A program made the translations under genes and the position numbers. DNA of 55,513 bases from Desulfurococcales archaeon. GTDB taxonomy: Archaea; Thermoproteota; Thermoprotei_A; Sulfolobales; NBVN01. The notes below the pieces were generated by a model. The model was not told where the DNA came from. It worked only from the letters and a program-made list of their open reading frames with translations, and did no database searches. Position 1 is the stretch's first letter; each line of letters begins with the position of its first letter. The stretch is taken from NCBI GenBank assembly GCA_023255965.1, contig JAGDWE010000009.1, positions 1 through 55,513 on the forward strand, in the 5' to 3' direction. Positions 9,409 through 19,462 of this stretch are shown here, one piece after another.

Positions 9409-10530
9409 ATGAAGGTAGGTATTGTTGGTGCAGGATTCAGCGGATTGCTTAGTGCCCTTAAGATAGCCAAGTACATGGATGTAGAAGTTTTCGAGGAACA
9501 TGCGAGGATAGGATACCCTAGGCACTGCACCGGCTTGGTAAGCGAGTATGTATTTAATTACCTAGGTAGCGAGGTGGGCGAATGCACCTTAAACTCCTTC
9601 AATAGATATATTGTGAGGCATGTATCAAGACCTAATGATGAGATAGAATTAAGGTTTAAGGAGAGGGTTTACCTCATAGATAGACCTAAGGCTGAGCAGT
9701 ACTTTGCGGATGTGGTACAATCATATGGCGGTATTATTTACTTAAGTCACGGCGTTAAATCCGTAGATGCTCGTGACACCTCGATATCCTTAATGGACGG
9801 CAGCAAGAAACGCTATGATTTAATAATATTGGCTGAGGGGTCTAGGGCAAACATAGTTAGAAAGCTAGGACTATGCCGAGAAATTAAGTATCTAATAGGT
9901 GTTCAGGCCGTTTTAAGGGTTCAAAACGAGCTGGATCATCCATATGTGCTATTTGGTGACGATCTAAGTAATGAGTTCTTCGGGTGGTTAGTTCCTATAG
10001 ATGAGAAGAATCTAATAGCCGGCTTAGCAGACGCTGTCGAACCATATAATAAACTAAAGCGCTTAATAAGTAGGTACTTAAGGCAATTCCTAAATGCGTC
10101 ACAGTTAAGTTATGAGATCACTGAGATCTTCGGAGGATTAATACCTATGTCTAAGCCATGTAATCAAGTCATTAATAAAGTTATAGGTCTAGGGGATGCA
10201 GTATCAGTTACTAAGCCATTAAGTGGTGGCGGGATCTACGGTATATATAGGCAGGTAAGAGAGCTAGAGAGTTTGAAGAGTTTATGCAGTCCAGAGGATT
10301 TAGTTAAGGAATACTCATCAAGGGTAAAGCGCTTACTACATGAACTAAGGCTCCAACACTTAATTAAGGATTTAATTAATAGAAAATTTAATAGCATAAA
10401 TAACTTGATATTAAGGATTATCGACTCTAGAATTAACTGCATTAAGGTAGTGGATTATGATAAGCTAGTGATCGGTCCCTCAGAAATCCTTAAGGTCTTG
10501 AAACTCATTACGCTGAGCGTCTATAATTGA
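9409..10530 (+). CDS. Geranylgeranyl reductase family FAD-dependent oxidoreductase
   Basis: VGIVGAGFSGLLSALKIAKYMDVEVFEEHARIGYPRHCTG; IIGLGDAVSVTKPLSGGGIYG-type motif. Confidence 0.85.
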   Translation: MKVGIVGAGFSGLLSALKIAKYMDVEVFEEHARIGYPRHCTGLVSEYVFNYLGSEVGECTLNSFNRYIVRHVSRPNDEIELRFKERVYLIDRPKAEQYFADVVQSYGGIIYLSHGVKSVDARDTSISLMDGSKKRYDLIILAEGSRANIVRKLGLCREIKYLIGVQAVLRVQNELDHPYVLFGDDLSNEFFGWLVPIDEKNLIAGLADAVEPYNKLKRLISRYLRQFLNASQLSYEITEIFGGLIPMSKPCNQVINKVIGLGDAVSVTKPLSGGGIYGIYRQVRELESLKSLCSPEDLVKEYSSRVKRLLHELRLQHLIKDLINRKFNSINNLILRIIDSRINCIKVVDYDKLVIGPSEILKVLKLITLSVYN

Positions 10531-10559
10531 AGGCGTTATATTGGTGATGAAGCTAGATA

Positions 10560-10596
10560 CCGACCTCCTTCCGCCCTGAAGGGCGAAGTTTGTCCT
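10560..10596. repeat. IS200/IS605-type terminal hairpin-like sequence
   Basis: accgacctccttccgccctgaagggcgaagtttgtcc, similar to 23948-23984. Confidence 0.5.
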
Positions 10597-10641
10597 TCTT
10601 TTATCAAGCCCTATTAATCTCCGAACTCTAATTATTTCGAG

Positions 10642-11604
10642 GTGTGTATAACGACTAAATGCCATAAATGTGGGATTAGAGAAGCTGTAATCCTTCAAAG
10701 ACATAGCGGGAAGTTATTGTGTGCTGAGTGTTTTATAGATGATATTAAGTCACGCGTACTTAACGAGGTACGTAAATACCATATGTTCAACTACAACGAT
10801 AGGCTATTACTAGCTCTCTCAGGAGGTAAGGACAGCTACACATTGCTTGATACGATATTAGGTATTCACGAAGCAAGCAAGTTGGGTGTCATAACGATTT
10901 CTGAGGGTATTCAGGGCTATAGTAGGGATGAGGATGTAGTGTGGATAATGTCTAGGTGTAGGGATTTAGGTATAGACATAGTTAGGGTTAGTTTTAAGGA
11001 GGCTGTGGGATATACGTTATTTGAACTAGTTAATATGTCGAAGGTCTCGGACATTGATGTAAGTCCGTGTACTTTCTGCGGTATGATTAGGAGAAGGATA
11101 ATAAATAGATATGCTAGGGAATTGGGTTACGATAGAGTGTTGACTGCTCATAACTTAGATGATGAATCGCAGACAGCATTTATAAACATATTAAGAGCTG
11201 ACTTAAGTAGGCTTATTCAATCGCATCCGGGGGGTCCTAAGTTAAGTGATTTATTTGTTAGGAGGGTTAAGCCGCTTAGGAAGGTTTATGAATGGGAGTC
11301 AGCTCTTTATGCATATTTAAAGGGGTTTAAGTTCCAGGAAGCTGAGTGCCCGTACATAACTACTGAGCCTACATTAAGAGCTAAGGTAAGGGACTACTTC
11401 CGTAGGTTAGAGGCTCTAGAGCCCGGAGTATTACTTAGATTTCTTAACTTCATTGACGATCTGGTATCGAAGTTCATTGATGAATCTCTTAAAATACCCA
11501 GCCTACCTCTATGTAAGTTATGTGGCGAGCCAACAGCACATAATAGAAGCATTTGTAAGACATGTGAGCTACTTATTAAGGTAGGTGTTATGAGGTGGGC
11601 GTAG
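10642..11604 (+). CDS. tRNA 2-thiolation protein (TtuA/NcsA/Ctu1 family)
   Basis: CHKCG/CAEC zinc motif, LALSGGKDSYTLL PP-loop, TAHNLDDESQT, C-terminal CKLCGEPT...CKTC. Confidence 0.85.
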   Translation: MCITTKCHKCGIREAVILQRHSGKLLCAECFIDDIKSRVLNEVRKYHMFNYNDRLLLALSGGKDSYTLLDTILGIHEASKLGVITISEGIQGYSRDEDVVWIMSRCRDLGIDIVRVSFKEAVGYTLFELVNMSKVSDIDVSPCTFCGMIRRRIINRYARELGYDRVLTAHNLDDESQTAFINILRADLSRLIQSHPGGPKLSDLFVRRVKPLRKVYEWESALYAYLKGFKFQEAECPYITTEPTLRAKVRDYFRRLEALEPGVLLRFLNFIDDLVSKFIDESLKIPSLPLCKLCGEPTAHNRSICKTCELLIKVGVMRWA

Positions 11605-12197
11605 ATAGGGAATTATGGCTCCGGAATAAGGAGGTAATGTATAAGCGCTTACTTAATGATCTACATATTGGGTATTTAGATGAGGATATTGAGGAAGTTC
11701 TTTTGGAGATATTTAAGAGGCGTGATTCATATACTGTGAGCTCATGTAGCGGTAGAATAGTTATGGTGGATTGCGTGTTACCGTGGATTAGGAGGAATTC
11801 AACAGTAGTCTTCAAGAAACATAAACCAATAAGTAGAGAGGAATTCCTGGATCTACTAAGCAAGCCCATACTATATAATCTATGGGTGGTAATTACCAGT
11901 CCTATAATTCACGTAGTTACAGCTGATCTTAAAGAAGCGCGCAGGATCCTAGTAATTGGTAGGGAAGCTGGCTTCAAACATAGCGGCATAATAAGTATTA
12001 GGAGGGACGGGATAATCCTTGAGTTAAGGAGTGGTGTAGGTCTCACTCAGATCGTTAAGGCTGGGAGTAAGATACTGGTAGACATCAGTAACGTTGATGA
12101 ATTAGTATCTATGTATAATAATGTATTAACGAGCGGTAAGGAGAGATTAGAGAAACTTAAGGAGCTGCTAAGGAAGTACTCTGAGGAAGAGCATTAA
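11595..12197 (+). CDS. taw3: tRNA wybutosine-synthesis protein Taw3
   Basis: YTVSSCSGRIVMVD, GFKHSGIIS, LELRSGVGLTQIV characteristic of TYW3/Taw3. Confidence 0.85.
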   Translation: MGVDRELWLRNKEVMYKRLLNDLHIGYLDEDIEEVLLEIFKRRDSYTVSSCSGRIVMVDCVLPWIRRNSTVVFKKHKPISREEFLDLLSKPILYNLWVVITSPIIHVVTADLKEARRILVIGREAGFKHSGIISIRRDGIILELRSGVGLTQIVKAGSKILVDISNVDELVSMYNNVLTSGKERLEKLKELLRKYSEEEH

Positions 12198-12201
12198 ATG
12201 G

Positions 12202-13119
12202 GTGCTAATAATGGGCAGATTACTATGGCGTTTCAGCGGCTTTATAGAGATCTTAAGAATACATAATCTGCTGGCTTCCGCAGTAGCTACGTTACTTGGC
12301 TTTATGACTGTGTATGCAGGCTCACGTAGTGAATTAAGCCTTTCAACCTCGTTGATTCCCATATCAGTGGTCGTCTTAGTCGCGGGCGGTGGCTACGTGA
12401 TTAATGACTACTTTGACGTAGTAACCGACTCGATCAATAAGCCTACGAGACCTATACCTTCAGGTAGAGTCCTCAAGGATGAGGCGCTGCTACTGAGCAT
12501 AGCTCTAATGACTTTAGGAATCATACTAGCTACTCTTATCGGCGTAGTATCTTTCGCTTACGCATTAATTAATGCATTACTACTCATAGTCTATTCCAAG
12601 AACCTAAAGAGGGCAGGACTAGTAGGTAATTTAGTGGTTAGTACTGCAAGCGCCAACTCGATATTATACGGCGGCTTAGCGGCATCAGAATACTTAGGCA
12701 GATTTCAACTCATTTCTTATACAGCACCACCAGTTGCATACGCATTCATATTTACGTTGATGAGGGAGATAATAAAAGGCGTTGAAGACTACGTTGGTGA
12801 CCTCAAAAGCAATATTAAGACCTTGGCAGTAATTAAGGGCGTTAAATACGCCTCTAACATCTCAATATCCCTAATGATACTAATAATTACCTCATCTCCT
12901 ATACCCTACATACTTGGCTTATACGGAATCATGTATTTAATTCTAACAGCATGTATGGATGTGATTTTAATGTTATCCATAATAACCCTAATTAGGGGGT
13001 CTAACACAGATGAACTTATTAGGAGGGCCGCACTAGTCAGGAGTTATACTAAAGCAGCCATGTTCCTAGGCATACTTGCATTCCTGACAGATATTTCACT
13101 CTGTGTATTAACTAGCTAG
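12202..13119 (+). CDS. UbiA-family prenyltransferase (digeranylgeranylglyceryl phosphate synthase-like)
   Basis: NDYFDVVTDSINKPTRPIPSGR motif and multiple TM helices; ATG at 12211 is an alternative start. Confidence 0.85.
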   Translation: MLIMGRLLWRFSGFIEILRIHNLLASAVATLLGFMTVYAGSRSELSLSTSLIPISVVVLVAGGGYVINDYFDVVTDSINKPTRPIPSGRVLKDEALLLSIALMTLGIILATLIGVVSFAYALINALLLIVYSKNLKRAGLVGNLVVSTASANSILYGGLAASEYLGRFQLISYTAPPVAYAFIFTLMREIIKGVEDYVGDLKSNIKTLAVIKGVKYASNISISLMILIITSSPIPYILGLYGIMYLILTACMDVILMLSIITLIRGSNTDELIRRAALVRSYTKAAMFLGILAFLTDISLCVLTS

Positions 13120-14155
13120 GTAGTTGGGTTTTAACCTCGGATACTTCCTGCCCATGTAGGCCCTTATATATAGCCCTTAATACCATCAACTTATTTGCTT
13201 TTTTAGCATCTACATCATAGCTTTTAGAGAGCTCCTCGCCAGGTTTTAATGACCTAATTACGTCCCTTATAAATAGATTGCCTCCAGATAAGGCTATTAA
13301 GGTAAGGGTATCGCATACTAAATCACCTTCATTCCTTAAAGTTGCAGTAATACTGATGTTGTTACCCTTGCGTCTGACGTCGCTAACTACTATGCTTATC
13401 TTAGGTCCTTCCTTATTCATCTTGTATCGTAATATCGAGTATATGGGTATGAATGGCGGATGGTATTTCGCCCCCGAGTCCCTATGATATATTGATAAAG
13501 TGCTATTACCTAAAGATTCAAAGCTATTTATTACCGTATTAATCAACCCTATGTAGTTATTTAACGTTTTAACCACCCTTTCATTAAGTACTATATCTAC
13601 CTTAGCATTTTTCGACGGCATGTTTAAAAGTATTGAAGTACTCACCCTACCGTCATACTTTGAACTATACTGAACCGCGTAATTCTCCGTTTGGTTTATT
13701 AGAATGCACCCACCTCTATAATCTACCTCAGTAATTAGGCCTGAATCCCTCTTAACTCCAACTAATTCTACGCCATCTATTGTTATCGGATGAGGTGAGT
13801 CGCATGATATGGTTAGTGTGTACGTCTTCCCTCCCTTAACTACCTTACTCAGATCAAATAGATGTACCGCATATAGGTAACCCCCACACTCTACGACAAC
13901 CTGAGGTTTAAATTCGCGTGTTATGCTTAACTCCTCGATGCCCACCCTCCATGAAACTTTACCTAAGCCTTCATTAGCTGCCGTAATAATAATTAGGTAA
14001 ACCTCATCCAGGGGGTATTCATCTACTTCTAGCAAGTATTCACCAGCTCTGGGATAAGACCTACCTCCTAGCCTTAATTGACTTGAGATGCTCGTATGAT
14101 ATATTCTGCCGTTAACCTCATTCTTAATGAGTCCTAGTAAATCCCCTTTAGACAT
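13112..14155 (-). CDS. Hypothetical protein, beta-rich
   Basis: 347 aa intact ORF with beta-sandwich-like composition; no family recognised. Confidence 0.6.
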   Translation of the reverse strand: MSKGDLLGLIKNEVNGRIYHTSISSQLRLGGRSYPRAGEYLLEVDEYPLDEVYLIIITAANEGLGKVSWRVGIEELSITREFKPQVVVECGGYLYAVHLFDLSKVVKGGKTYTLTISCDSPHPITIDGVELVGVKRDSGLITEVDYRGGCILINQTENYAVQYSSKYDGRVSTSILLNMPSKNAKVDIVLNERVVKTLNNYIGLINTVINSFESLGNSTLSIYHRDSGAKYHPPFIPIYSILRYKMNKEGPKISIVVSDVRRKGNNISITATLRNEGDLVCDTLTLIALSGGNLFIRDVIRSLKPGEELSKSYDVDAKKANKLMVLRAIYKGLHGQEVSEVKTQLPS

Positions 14156-14193
14156 TAATCCACCACTAGTTAAGTTAATCAGAAGTATTAAAG

Positions 14194-15384
14194 TTAAAGT
14201 CGATCAAGGACTTCATCTTTGGGAGCGTATCTCCTTAAGTTCCTTAAAGCAATTAATTTCTCCTTGCGTCCCATTTCAGCCTCTTTAATGATGTCATTTA
14301 ATTCCCTAATCACCTTAACCATCAATTCTCTCTTTATTGGAAAAGGTATACCATCCTTACCACCAACGGTAAATGCGTATTTGAATGGATCGTATGGATC
14401 GGTTACCGGATCATCTAATGATGGCGGCTCCCTATAGATCAGCTCGGATACAAGGCTTAACGCCCTATAGACTTCACTACCTACGTTAGGTATTAGTAGT
14501 GCTTCCTCGATACTCGATGGCTTTATCTCATAAACCTTCATAAGCCTACTTAATAAAGATCTATCCAGCCTTACTGGCCTGTAATACGTTGTATTGAACG
14601 TTATAACATTGCCTCTAAGATTATGCGCCTCACTTTTTATGCCTATGAAGTAATCAAGAGTCTTAACTCCCTTAAGAACGTTATTGATCTCCGTAATCAT
14701 CCCCACAACCTTCTTGGGGTTTTCATTCATCAAATCTAATATGACCTCCTTACACCTCCTTGAAGCTATATCTACTAGATTTAACGCTGTTCCTTTATAA
14801 TTAGATGCTATTCCTGAATGCGGGCTCTCATCTATTTTAGGGCTAGTAAACCAAGCTATATGATACCTACGAGCCAATTTAACGTCCAGATTCATGCCCT
14901 GCTGAATAACCACCCACCTCCCCTTATCGTCGAATACTATGACATGGTGATATAGTGAGAAGCCATCCTGAAGTAGGGCTGAATCAACCTTAGCAGATAA
15001 CTTAGAATATCTGATCAATTCATTAATTACTGACGAATTAATGCCTAATTCATCACCATACCCTACAATTTCATCAGGCGTTCTTAAGGCTAACCCGCCT
15101 TTACCGCCTGCAACCCTAACATTAACTCCTAAGTCATTTAACGACTCCTTAATGATGGCTGTGGTTACCGTTGTCGACCCGCTACTATCCCAGTCCATGC
15201 CTATAGCATTATTAAATGCCTGAAACCATAATGGATTAGAGAGCCTTCTTAGTAACCCCTCACTGCCTAACTCCATAATAACTATCCTTAATATTTCCTT
15301 ACCTAATTTCTTCATAAGCTTCGCTAACCATTGCGGGACATGACCATCATGTAGCGGTAGATCAGCATAACCGCTAAGAACCAT
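14194..15384 (-). CDS. DUF763 family protein
   Basis: MVLSGYADLPLHDGHVPQWLAKLMKKLG..., AHNLRGNV, HDPFKYAF-like segment typical of DUF763. Confidence 0.8.
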   Translation of the reverse strand: MVLSGYADLPLHDGHVPQWLAKLMKKLGKEILRIVIMELGSEGLLRRLSNPLWFQAFNNAIGMDWDSSGSTTVTTAIIKESLNDLGVNVRVAGGKGGLALRTPDEIVGYGDELGINSSVINELIRYSKLSAKVDSALLQDGFSLYHHVIVFDDKGRWVVIQQGMNLDVKLARRYHIAWFTSPKIDESPHSGIASNYKGTALNLVDIASRRCKEVILDLMNENPKKVVGMITEINNVLKGVKTLDYFIGIKSEAHNLRGNVITFNTTYYRPVRLDRSLLSRLMKVYEIKPSSIEEALLIPNVGSEVYRALSLVSELIYREPPSLDDPVTDPYDPFKYAFTVGGKDGIPFPIKRELMVKVIRELNDIIKEAEMGRKEKLIALRNLRRYAPKDEVLDRL

Positions 15385-16687
15385 GCTTACGCACCACTAA
15401 GTATCTCTCCTCCTGCTTAACTACGTAAATGAGCTCCCCTGGCTCAACAATTTCATCAGATCTAGCCAGCCAGTACTCACCATCAACTAACACATATCCG
15501 TAGGTACCTGGCGCCAGTCTATCAAGGGCCTTACCAACCTTACCCTCAAGGCTAAATATACGACTTCTCATCTTCTTTGCCTTAATTACTTTCACCAACA
15601 TGAATGAAGTAAGTGAAGTAAATAAAACCCCTACAATAATACTAGTGATTCTAAGCATTTCTATTTGCCGAGGAGTTAGGATCAAGGTCGATGGAATGGA
15701 TGTAGGAATTAAAATTAATCCTAGGACTAATAGTACGATGCCTGAAACTCCAGTGACCCCGAATCCAGGTATTACGAATAATTCTAGGGCGAGTAGTAAA
15801 GAACCCAACAATATCATGAGCAATGACGCTATGTTGGGGTTGAAGCCGGATCCTATTAAACCTAGTATTAAGAATACCAATGCTAATGGTATAGCATGTA
15901 GATTAGCTGATGCTAATGCAAATATTAATGACATCACACCAACAGTAACTAATATACTACTTACCAGAGTGTTGGTAAGTATGGATAAAGCTCTAGATCT
16001 TAAACTGCATGTAAAGTAAGTATAGCTACGTATGTTGATGATATAATTACCTGAAGATGTATTGATTATCATGCCATTCAGCTTAGCTATCAATTCATCT
16101 AAGTTACTTACCTCAAAATCGGCAACGCCTAATTCAACAGCTTTACGTGAATCCAACACTAAATTGCTCCTTATGAACTCCTGGACAACAGATTCGTTCC
16201 TGCCCCTAGCACTGGCGTACATTAAAGCCTTTTGAATTATTGGATTTAAGACCTTACTCTCGTTAACGTACTCAACAGCGCCTGTTAGCGGATTGTAGGT
16301 TACCGGCTGCATGGCGCCAATTATAGAATTACGTGATAAGGATACTACATGCATCGGTAGTAGGATTAATGTGCCGGCACTTAAAGCCTTACCGCCCGCT
16401 ACATAACCTATCACTGGAACATGCGTTGTATAGATAGCATCGCCTATGGTAAATGCCGAGTCAAGCCATCCACCATAGCTATCTACCATGACAATAAGTG
16501 CTTTATTAGATGCTTCAGCTTCGCTTAGTGCATCAACTACACATTCAGCTATACCGGGATCTATAGTATCCCATGGTGGCATTACCTTAACTATCAATGC
16601 GCTATTTATTGATGGCGGGTCGGCAAGTACGTTAGCTGGTGTTAGTATAATAATGAATACTGCCGTTAAGAGCAAGTAATTCCTCAT
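15374..16687 (-). CDS. NfeD/ClpP-like membrane-bound serine protease
   Basis: Signal peptide, IVMVDSYGGWLDSAFTIGD, GYVAGGKALSAGTLIL, C-terminal NfeD domain; adjacent to SPFH gene. Confidence 0.85.
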   Translation of the reverse strand: MRNYLLLTAVFIIILTPANVLADPPSINSALIVKVMPPWDTIDPGIAECVVDALSEAEASNKALIVMVDSYGGWLDSAFTIGDAIYTTHVPVIGYVAGGKALSAGTLILLPMHVVSLSRNSIIGAMQPVTYNPLTGAVEYVNESKVLNPIIQKALMYASARGRNESVVQEFIRSNLVLDSRKAVELGVADFEVSNLDELIAKLNGMIINTSSGNYIINIRSYTYFTCSLRSRALSILTNTLVSSILVTVGVMSLIFALASANLHAIPLALVFLILGLIGSGFNPNIASLLMILLGSLLLALELFVIPGFGVTGVSGIVLLVLGLILIPTSIPSTLILTPRQIEMLRITSIIVGVLFTSLTSFMLVKVIKAKKMRSRIFSLEGKVGKALDRLAPGTYGYVLVDGEYWLARSDEIVEPGELIYVVKQEERYLVVRKHGS

Positions 16688-17502
16688 GGACTGCTTTCCT
16701 GCTTCCCGCTACTTTCTAGTTGTCGCCTTACAACACCTAACGATGATGCGATGGCATGTGCTGAAGCACTTGCTGTCTCAGTAACCACTATCAATGCCCT
16801 CTCCTTAGCTATCTCCGTTAAAGTCTGGAGCTCCCTTAATCTAATGGCGGCAACATGCTTCTCGTACTCCTCAGCTGCCTCTGCGAGGATTTTAGATGCC
16901 TGTTTTTCGCCTTCAGCCTCAATGATCCTAGCTCTACGCCATCTCTCCGCCTCAGCCTGCTTAGCCATAGCCCTCTTCATAGCCTCCGGCAACTCGACGT
17001 TCTTTAACGTGACGGCTACTACCTTAATGCCCCAAGGCATTGTTATTTCGTCAATGTTGCTTTGAAGCCTCTTATTTAATTCCTCCCTCCTCATAAGTAA
17101 ATCATCTAATTCAACCTGACCTAGAACATCCCTTAAAACGGTCTGACCTAATAGCGTTATTGCGTAGGGATAGTTAGCTACCTTAACTATCGCCTTCTCA
17201 GGGTCTACGACTCTATAGTAGATCACTGCATCAATATTTACAGTGACGTTATCCCTAGTTATTATTTCCTGCCTAGGCACATCTACGGTGACCACCCTTA
17301 AGTCAACCTTAGCCAGACTATCAATAAATGGGATAATAAAGAATAACCCAGGACCCCTAACTCCTACCAACCTACCCAACCTAAATAGTACCGCCCTTTC
17401 ATACTCCTTAATTATCTTAATGCTTGCGCTAAGTAATGAAACTGCTATCAATGTTATGATTAAAATTAGAATTAATGTAAATATATCCAAACCTCTAATC
17501 AC
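16684..17502 (-). CDS. SPFH/band 7 (stomatin-like) protein
   Basis: KEYERAVLFRLGRLVGVRGPGLFFIIPFID ... EAERWRRARIIEAEGEKQAS. Confidence 0.95.
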   Translation of the reverse strand: MIRGLDIFTLILILIITLIAVSLLSASIKIIKEYERAVLFRLGRLVGVRGPGLFFIIPFIDSLAKVDLRVVTVDVPRQEIITRDNVTVNIDAVIYYRVVDPEKAIVKVANYPYAITLLGQTVLRDVLGQVELDDLLMRREELNKRLQSNIDEITMPWGIKVVAVTLKNVELPEAMKRAMAKQAEAERWRRARIIEAEGEKQASKILAEAAEEYEKHVAAIRLRELQTLTEIAKERALIVVTETASASAHAIASSLGVVRRQLESSGKQESSP

Positions 17503-17566
17503 CCTTATTACTTAAGTATCACGCAATTTAAACCTAGCTACATATAATATCACTTGGTGTGAAGAG

Positions 17567-18022
17567 CTGAGTAAGTCTAAGGGGTTTAGAGCTGAACGTG
17601 AATTAGTTGCTAGGCTATGGAAGCTAGGGTTTGCAGTCATGAGGGCTCCTGCAAGCGGCTCTAAGATAAAGAAAGCTAAGTACCCAGACGTCGTGGCAAT
17701 TAAGTCGGGTAAAGTCTTAGTACTTGAGGTTAAGTGTAGATCCAAGGTGGAGTCGATCTACATTAAGGAGGATCAAATTAATAAATTAAGGGAATTTGCG
17801 AATAGATCTGGTGGCTACGCATTCATAGCCATTAGGATACCTAAAGGAGTTTGGAAGCTCGTATCGATAGATAGCATTGAGAAGGTATCTAACAATACCT
17901 ATAGATTAAGTAGGGAGTTAATAATTAACAGCAAGGAATTAAGTGAAGTCCTTAAGGAGTTAAAGCTGATAACCACTCTTGAAGAATTCATTGCTAAGCA
18001 TGATAGTGGTTCTATCTCCTAG
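17567..18022 (+). CDS. hjc: Holliday junction resolvase Hjc; start uncertain (ORF track begins at internal ATG 17639)
   Basis: In-frame upstream SKSKGFRAERELVARLWKLGFAVMRAPASGS...YPDVVAIKSGKVLVLEVKCRSK matches Hjc. Confidence 0.85.
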   Translation: MSKSKGFRAERELVARLWKLGFAVMRAPASGSKIKKAKYPDVVAIKSGKVLVLEVKCRSKVESIYIKEDQINKLREFANRSGGYAFIAIRIPKGVWKLVSIDSIEKVSNNTYRLSRELIINSKELSEVLKELKLITTLEEFIAKHDSGSIS

Positions 18023-18072
18023 TTAGTTATATTGGTTGTAGAATTTTCATCTGGCTTCCAGTTAGCGCTTCT

Positions 18073-18279
18073 CACATACCGCGACCTCTCGTCATTTTTA
18101 ATTACCTTTGATCGCTGCATGTGGCTCATCGCGCCGCCCGCGAGCCCTCACCGCAGTTGCTTAGGACCCAGAGCCCCGCGGATCTATGGAACCAGCGGCC
18201 AATACGGTTTAATGATCCTCGACACCGCCTCAGCGTACCTAATAGCTACTAAAGGCGTTTAGACGACTAGAAGCAAGTT
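18073..18279 (-). repeat. Copy 2 of ~208 bp inverted repeat (other copy 7875-8083)
   Basis: See copy 1; near-identical reverse complement. Confidence 0.9.
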
Positions 18280-18301
18280 AAGGCGTTGAGAAGTGTGTAG
18301 C

Positions 18302-18390
18302 AGGCCTAAAGAGCGGGGATCACGCATCAATCTGGCCCTACATCCCCATTTGAGGGGCAGTTAAGGGCTTGAATTCCCTCATCCGTATTC
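18302..18390. repeat. Family-A dispersed repeat, partial (left part)
   Basis: gcctaaagagcggggatcacgcatcaatc...catttgaggggcagttaaggg shared with 24950 and 52726. Confidence 0.55.
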
Positions 18391-18495
18391 TTAATCCGAG
18401 TCGCCGACTCCGCATCAACTCCTTTGGGGGAGATCCGCCATCAGGTCATGCGATTCCTAGCATATCACTATAACACGATAGGTGAGGCAGCTTAG

Positions 18496-18654
18496 TTAGG
18501 ATGAGTACTTCATAAGAACCCTATATTTTACATATTTATTTGTTGGAGAGTATCTATGGGGATGAGCGCTTACTGTTTCCTTTCCACATTTTAGGCATTT
18601 ATCAGATAATGTGTATACCTTACAGTTAGTGCATTTATGTATAAGCCACTTCAT
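18496..18654 (-). CDS. nop10: Ribosome biogenesis protein Nop10 (H/ACA RNP), 52 aa; not in ORF track
   Basis: Translates to MKWLIHKCTNCKVYTLSDKCLKCGKETVSAHPHRYSPTNKYVKYRVLMKYSS*; ATG overlaps eIF2alpha stop (ATGA). Confidence 0.93.
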   Translation of the reverse strand: MKWLIHKCTNCKVYTLSDKCLKCGKETVSAHPHRYSPTNKYVKYRVLMKYSS

Positions 18655-19457
18655 CCTCTCTCCCTCTCAAAAGCAAATACCATGTTGAGTGATTTAGCTA
18701 TCGTACTAACTAAATCTAAGTACTTACTTAGCACTTTCTCTGCCACCTTATAGTCCGTAGCTATAACCTCAACCCTATATCTAGGAGCACCAACAGTATA
18801 TACTCTTATCAGAGTATTTTCATTTAACTCGCTACTTAATTTTTTAAGCGGCTGTGTTAATGCTTCCTTAATTCTGTTAATTCCATCCGACCCATAGGTA
18901 GTTAACGTTATTAAACCCTGGACCTTTACTTTCTTAACTTCGATATGCCTCTTTAGCTCCTCGATTATGGGATCTATCCATTCGTCAGGTACACCGGCCT
19001 TCCTCAACACATCCCGCCCCTGATATGCTGCGAGCTCTAAACCGGCGTAGATCTCCCCATAAACATCCTCTAACCTCCAGCCAACTTCCCTGTACGCGTC
19101 GTCTAGCGTCTTACCTAGCTTAGAGGCCGCGATCTCAAGTAATTTCTCAGCCCTTTGACTTCTCTTCCACTCAAGTAGCTTCCTTCTCTGCTCACCTTCA
19201 CTTACACGTTTAAGGGATACATCTACCTGCTTCTTCCTTCTATCAACTCTAATTACCTTAGCTATTATTCGTTGATTTTCTTTAATGACCTCCTTAATAT
19301 CCTTAACCCATTTAGAACTCACCTCGCTCCATGGTAGGTAAGCCTCGAGTCCTCTATACTCTTCTAGACGTACGTAGGCACCATACTCAAATATCTTAAT
19401 AACTGTGCCTATAACTAATTCCCCGACCTCAGGTAGCTCACTACGCTTTCTAACCAT
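18651..19457 (-). CDS. Translation initiation factor aIF2 subunit alpha
   Basis: S1 domain GELVIGTVIKIFEYGAYVRLEEYRGLEAYLPWSEVS; ribosomal protein context. Confidence 0.93.
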   Translation of the reverse strand: MVRKRSELPEVGELVIGTVIKIFEYGAYVRLEEYRGLEAYLPWSEVSSKWVKDIKEVIKENQRIIAKVIRVDRRKKQVDVSLKRVSEGEQRRKLLEWKRSQRAEKLLEIAASKLGKTLDDAYREVGWRLEDVYGEIYAGLELAAYQGRDVLRKAGVPDEWIDPIIEELKRHIEVKKVKVQGLITLTTYGSDGINRIKEALTQPLKKLSSELNENTLIRVYTVGAPRYRVEVIATDYKVAEKVLSKYLDLVSTIAKSLNMVFAFERERG

Positions 19458-19462
19458 CTACT

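Noticed and set aside
15374-17502. NfeD-stomatin pair as novel
   Set aside because: Well-known conserved operon in archaea.
18032-18262. 76-aa plus ORF after hjc
   Set aside because: Almost entirely inside copy 2 of the 208-bp repeat; the other copy breaks the frame with a 2-bp indel.
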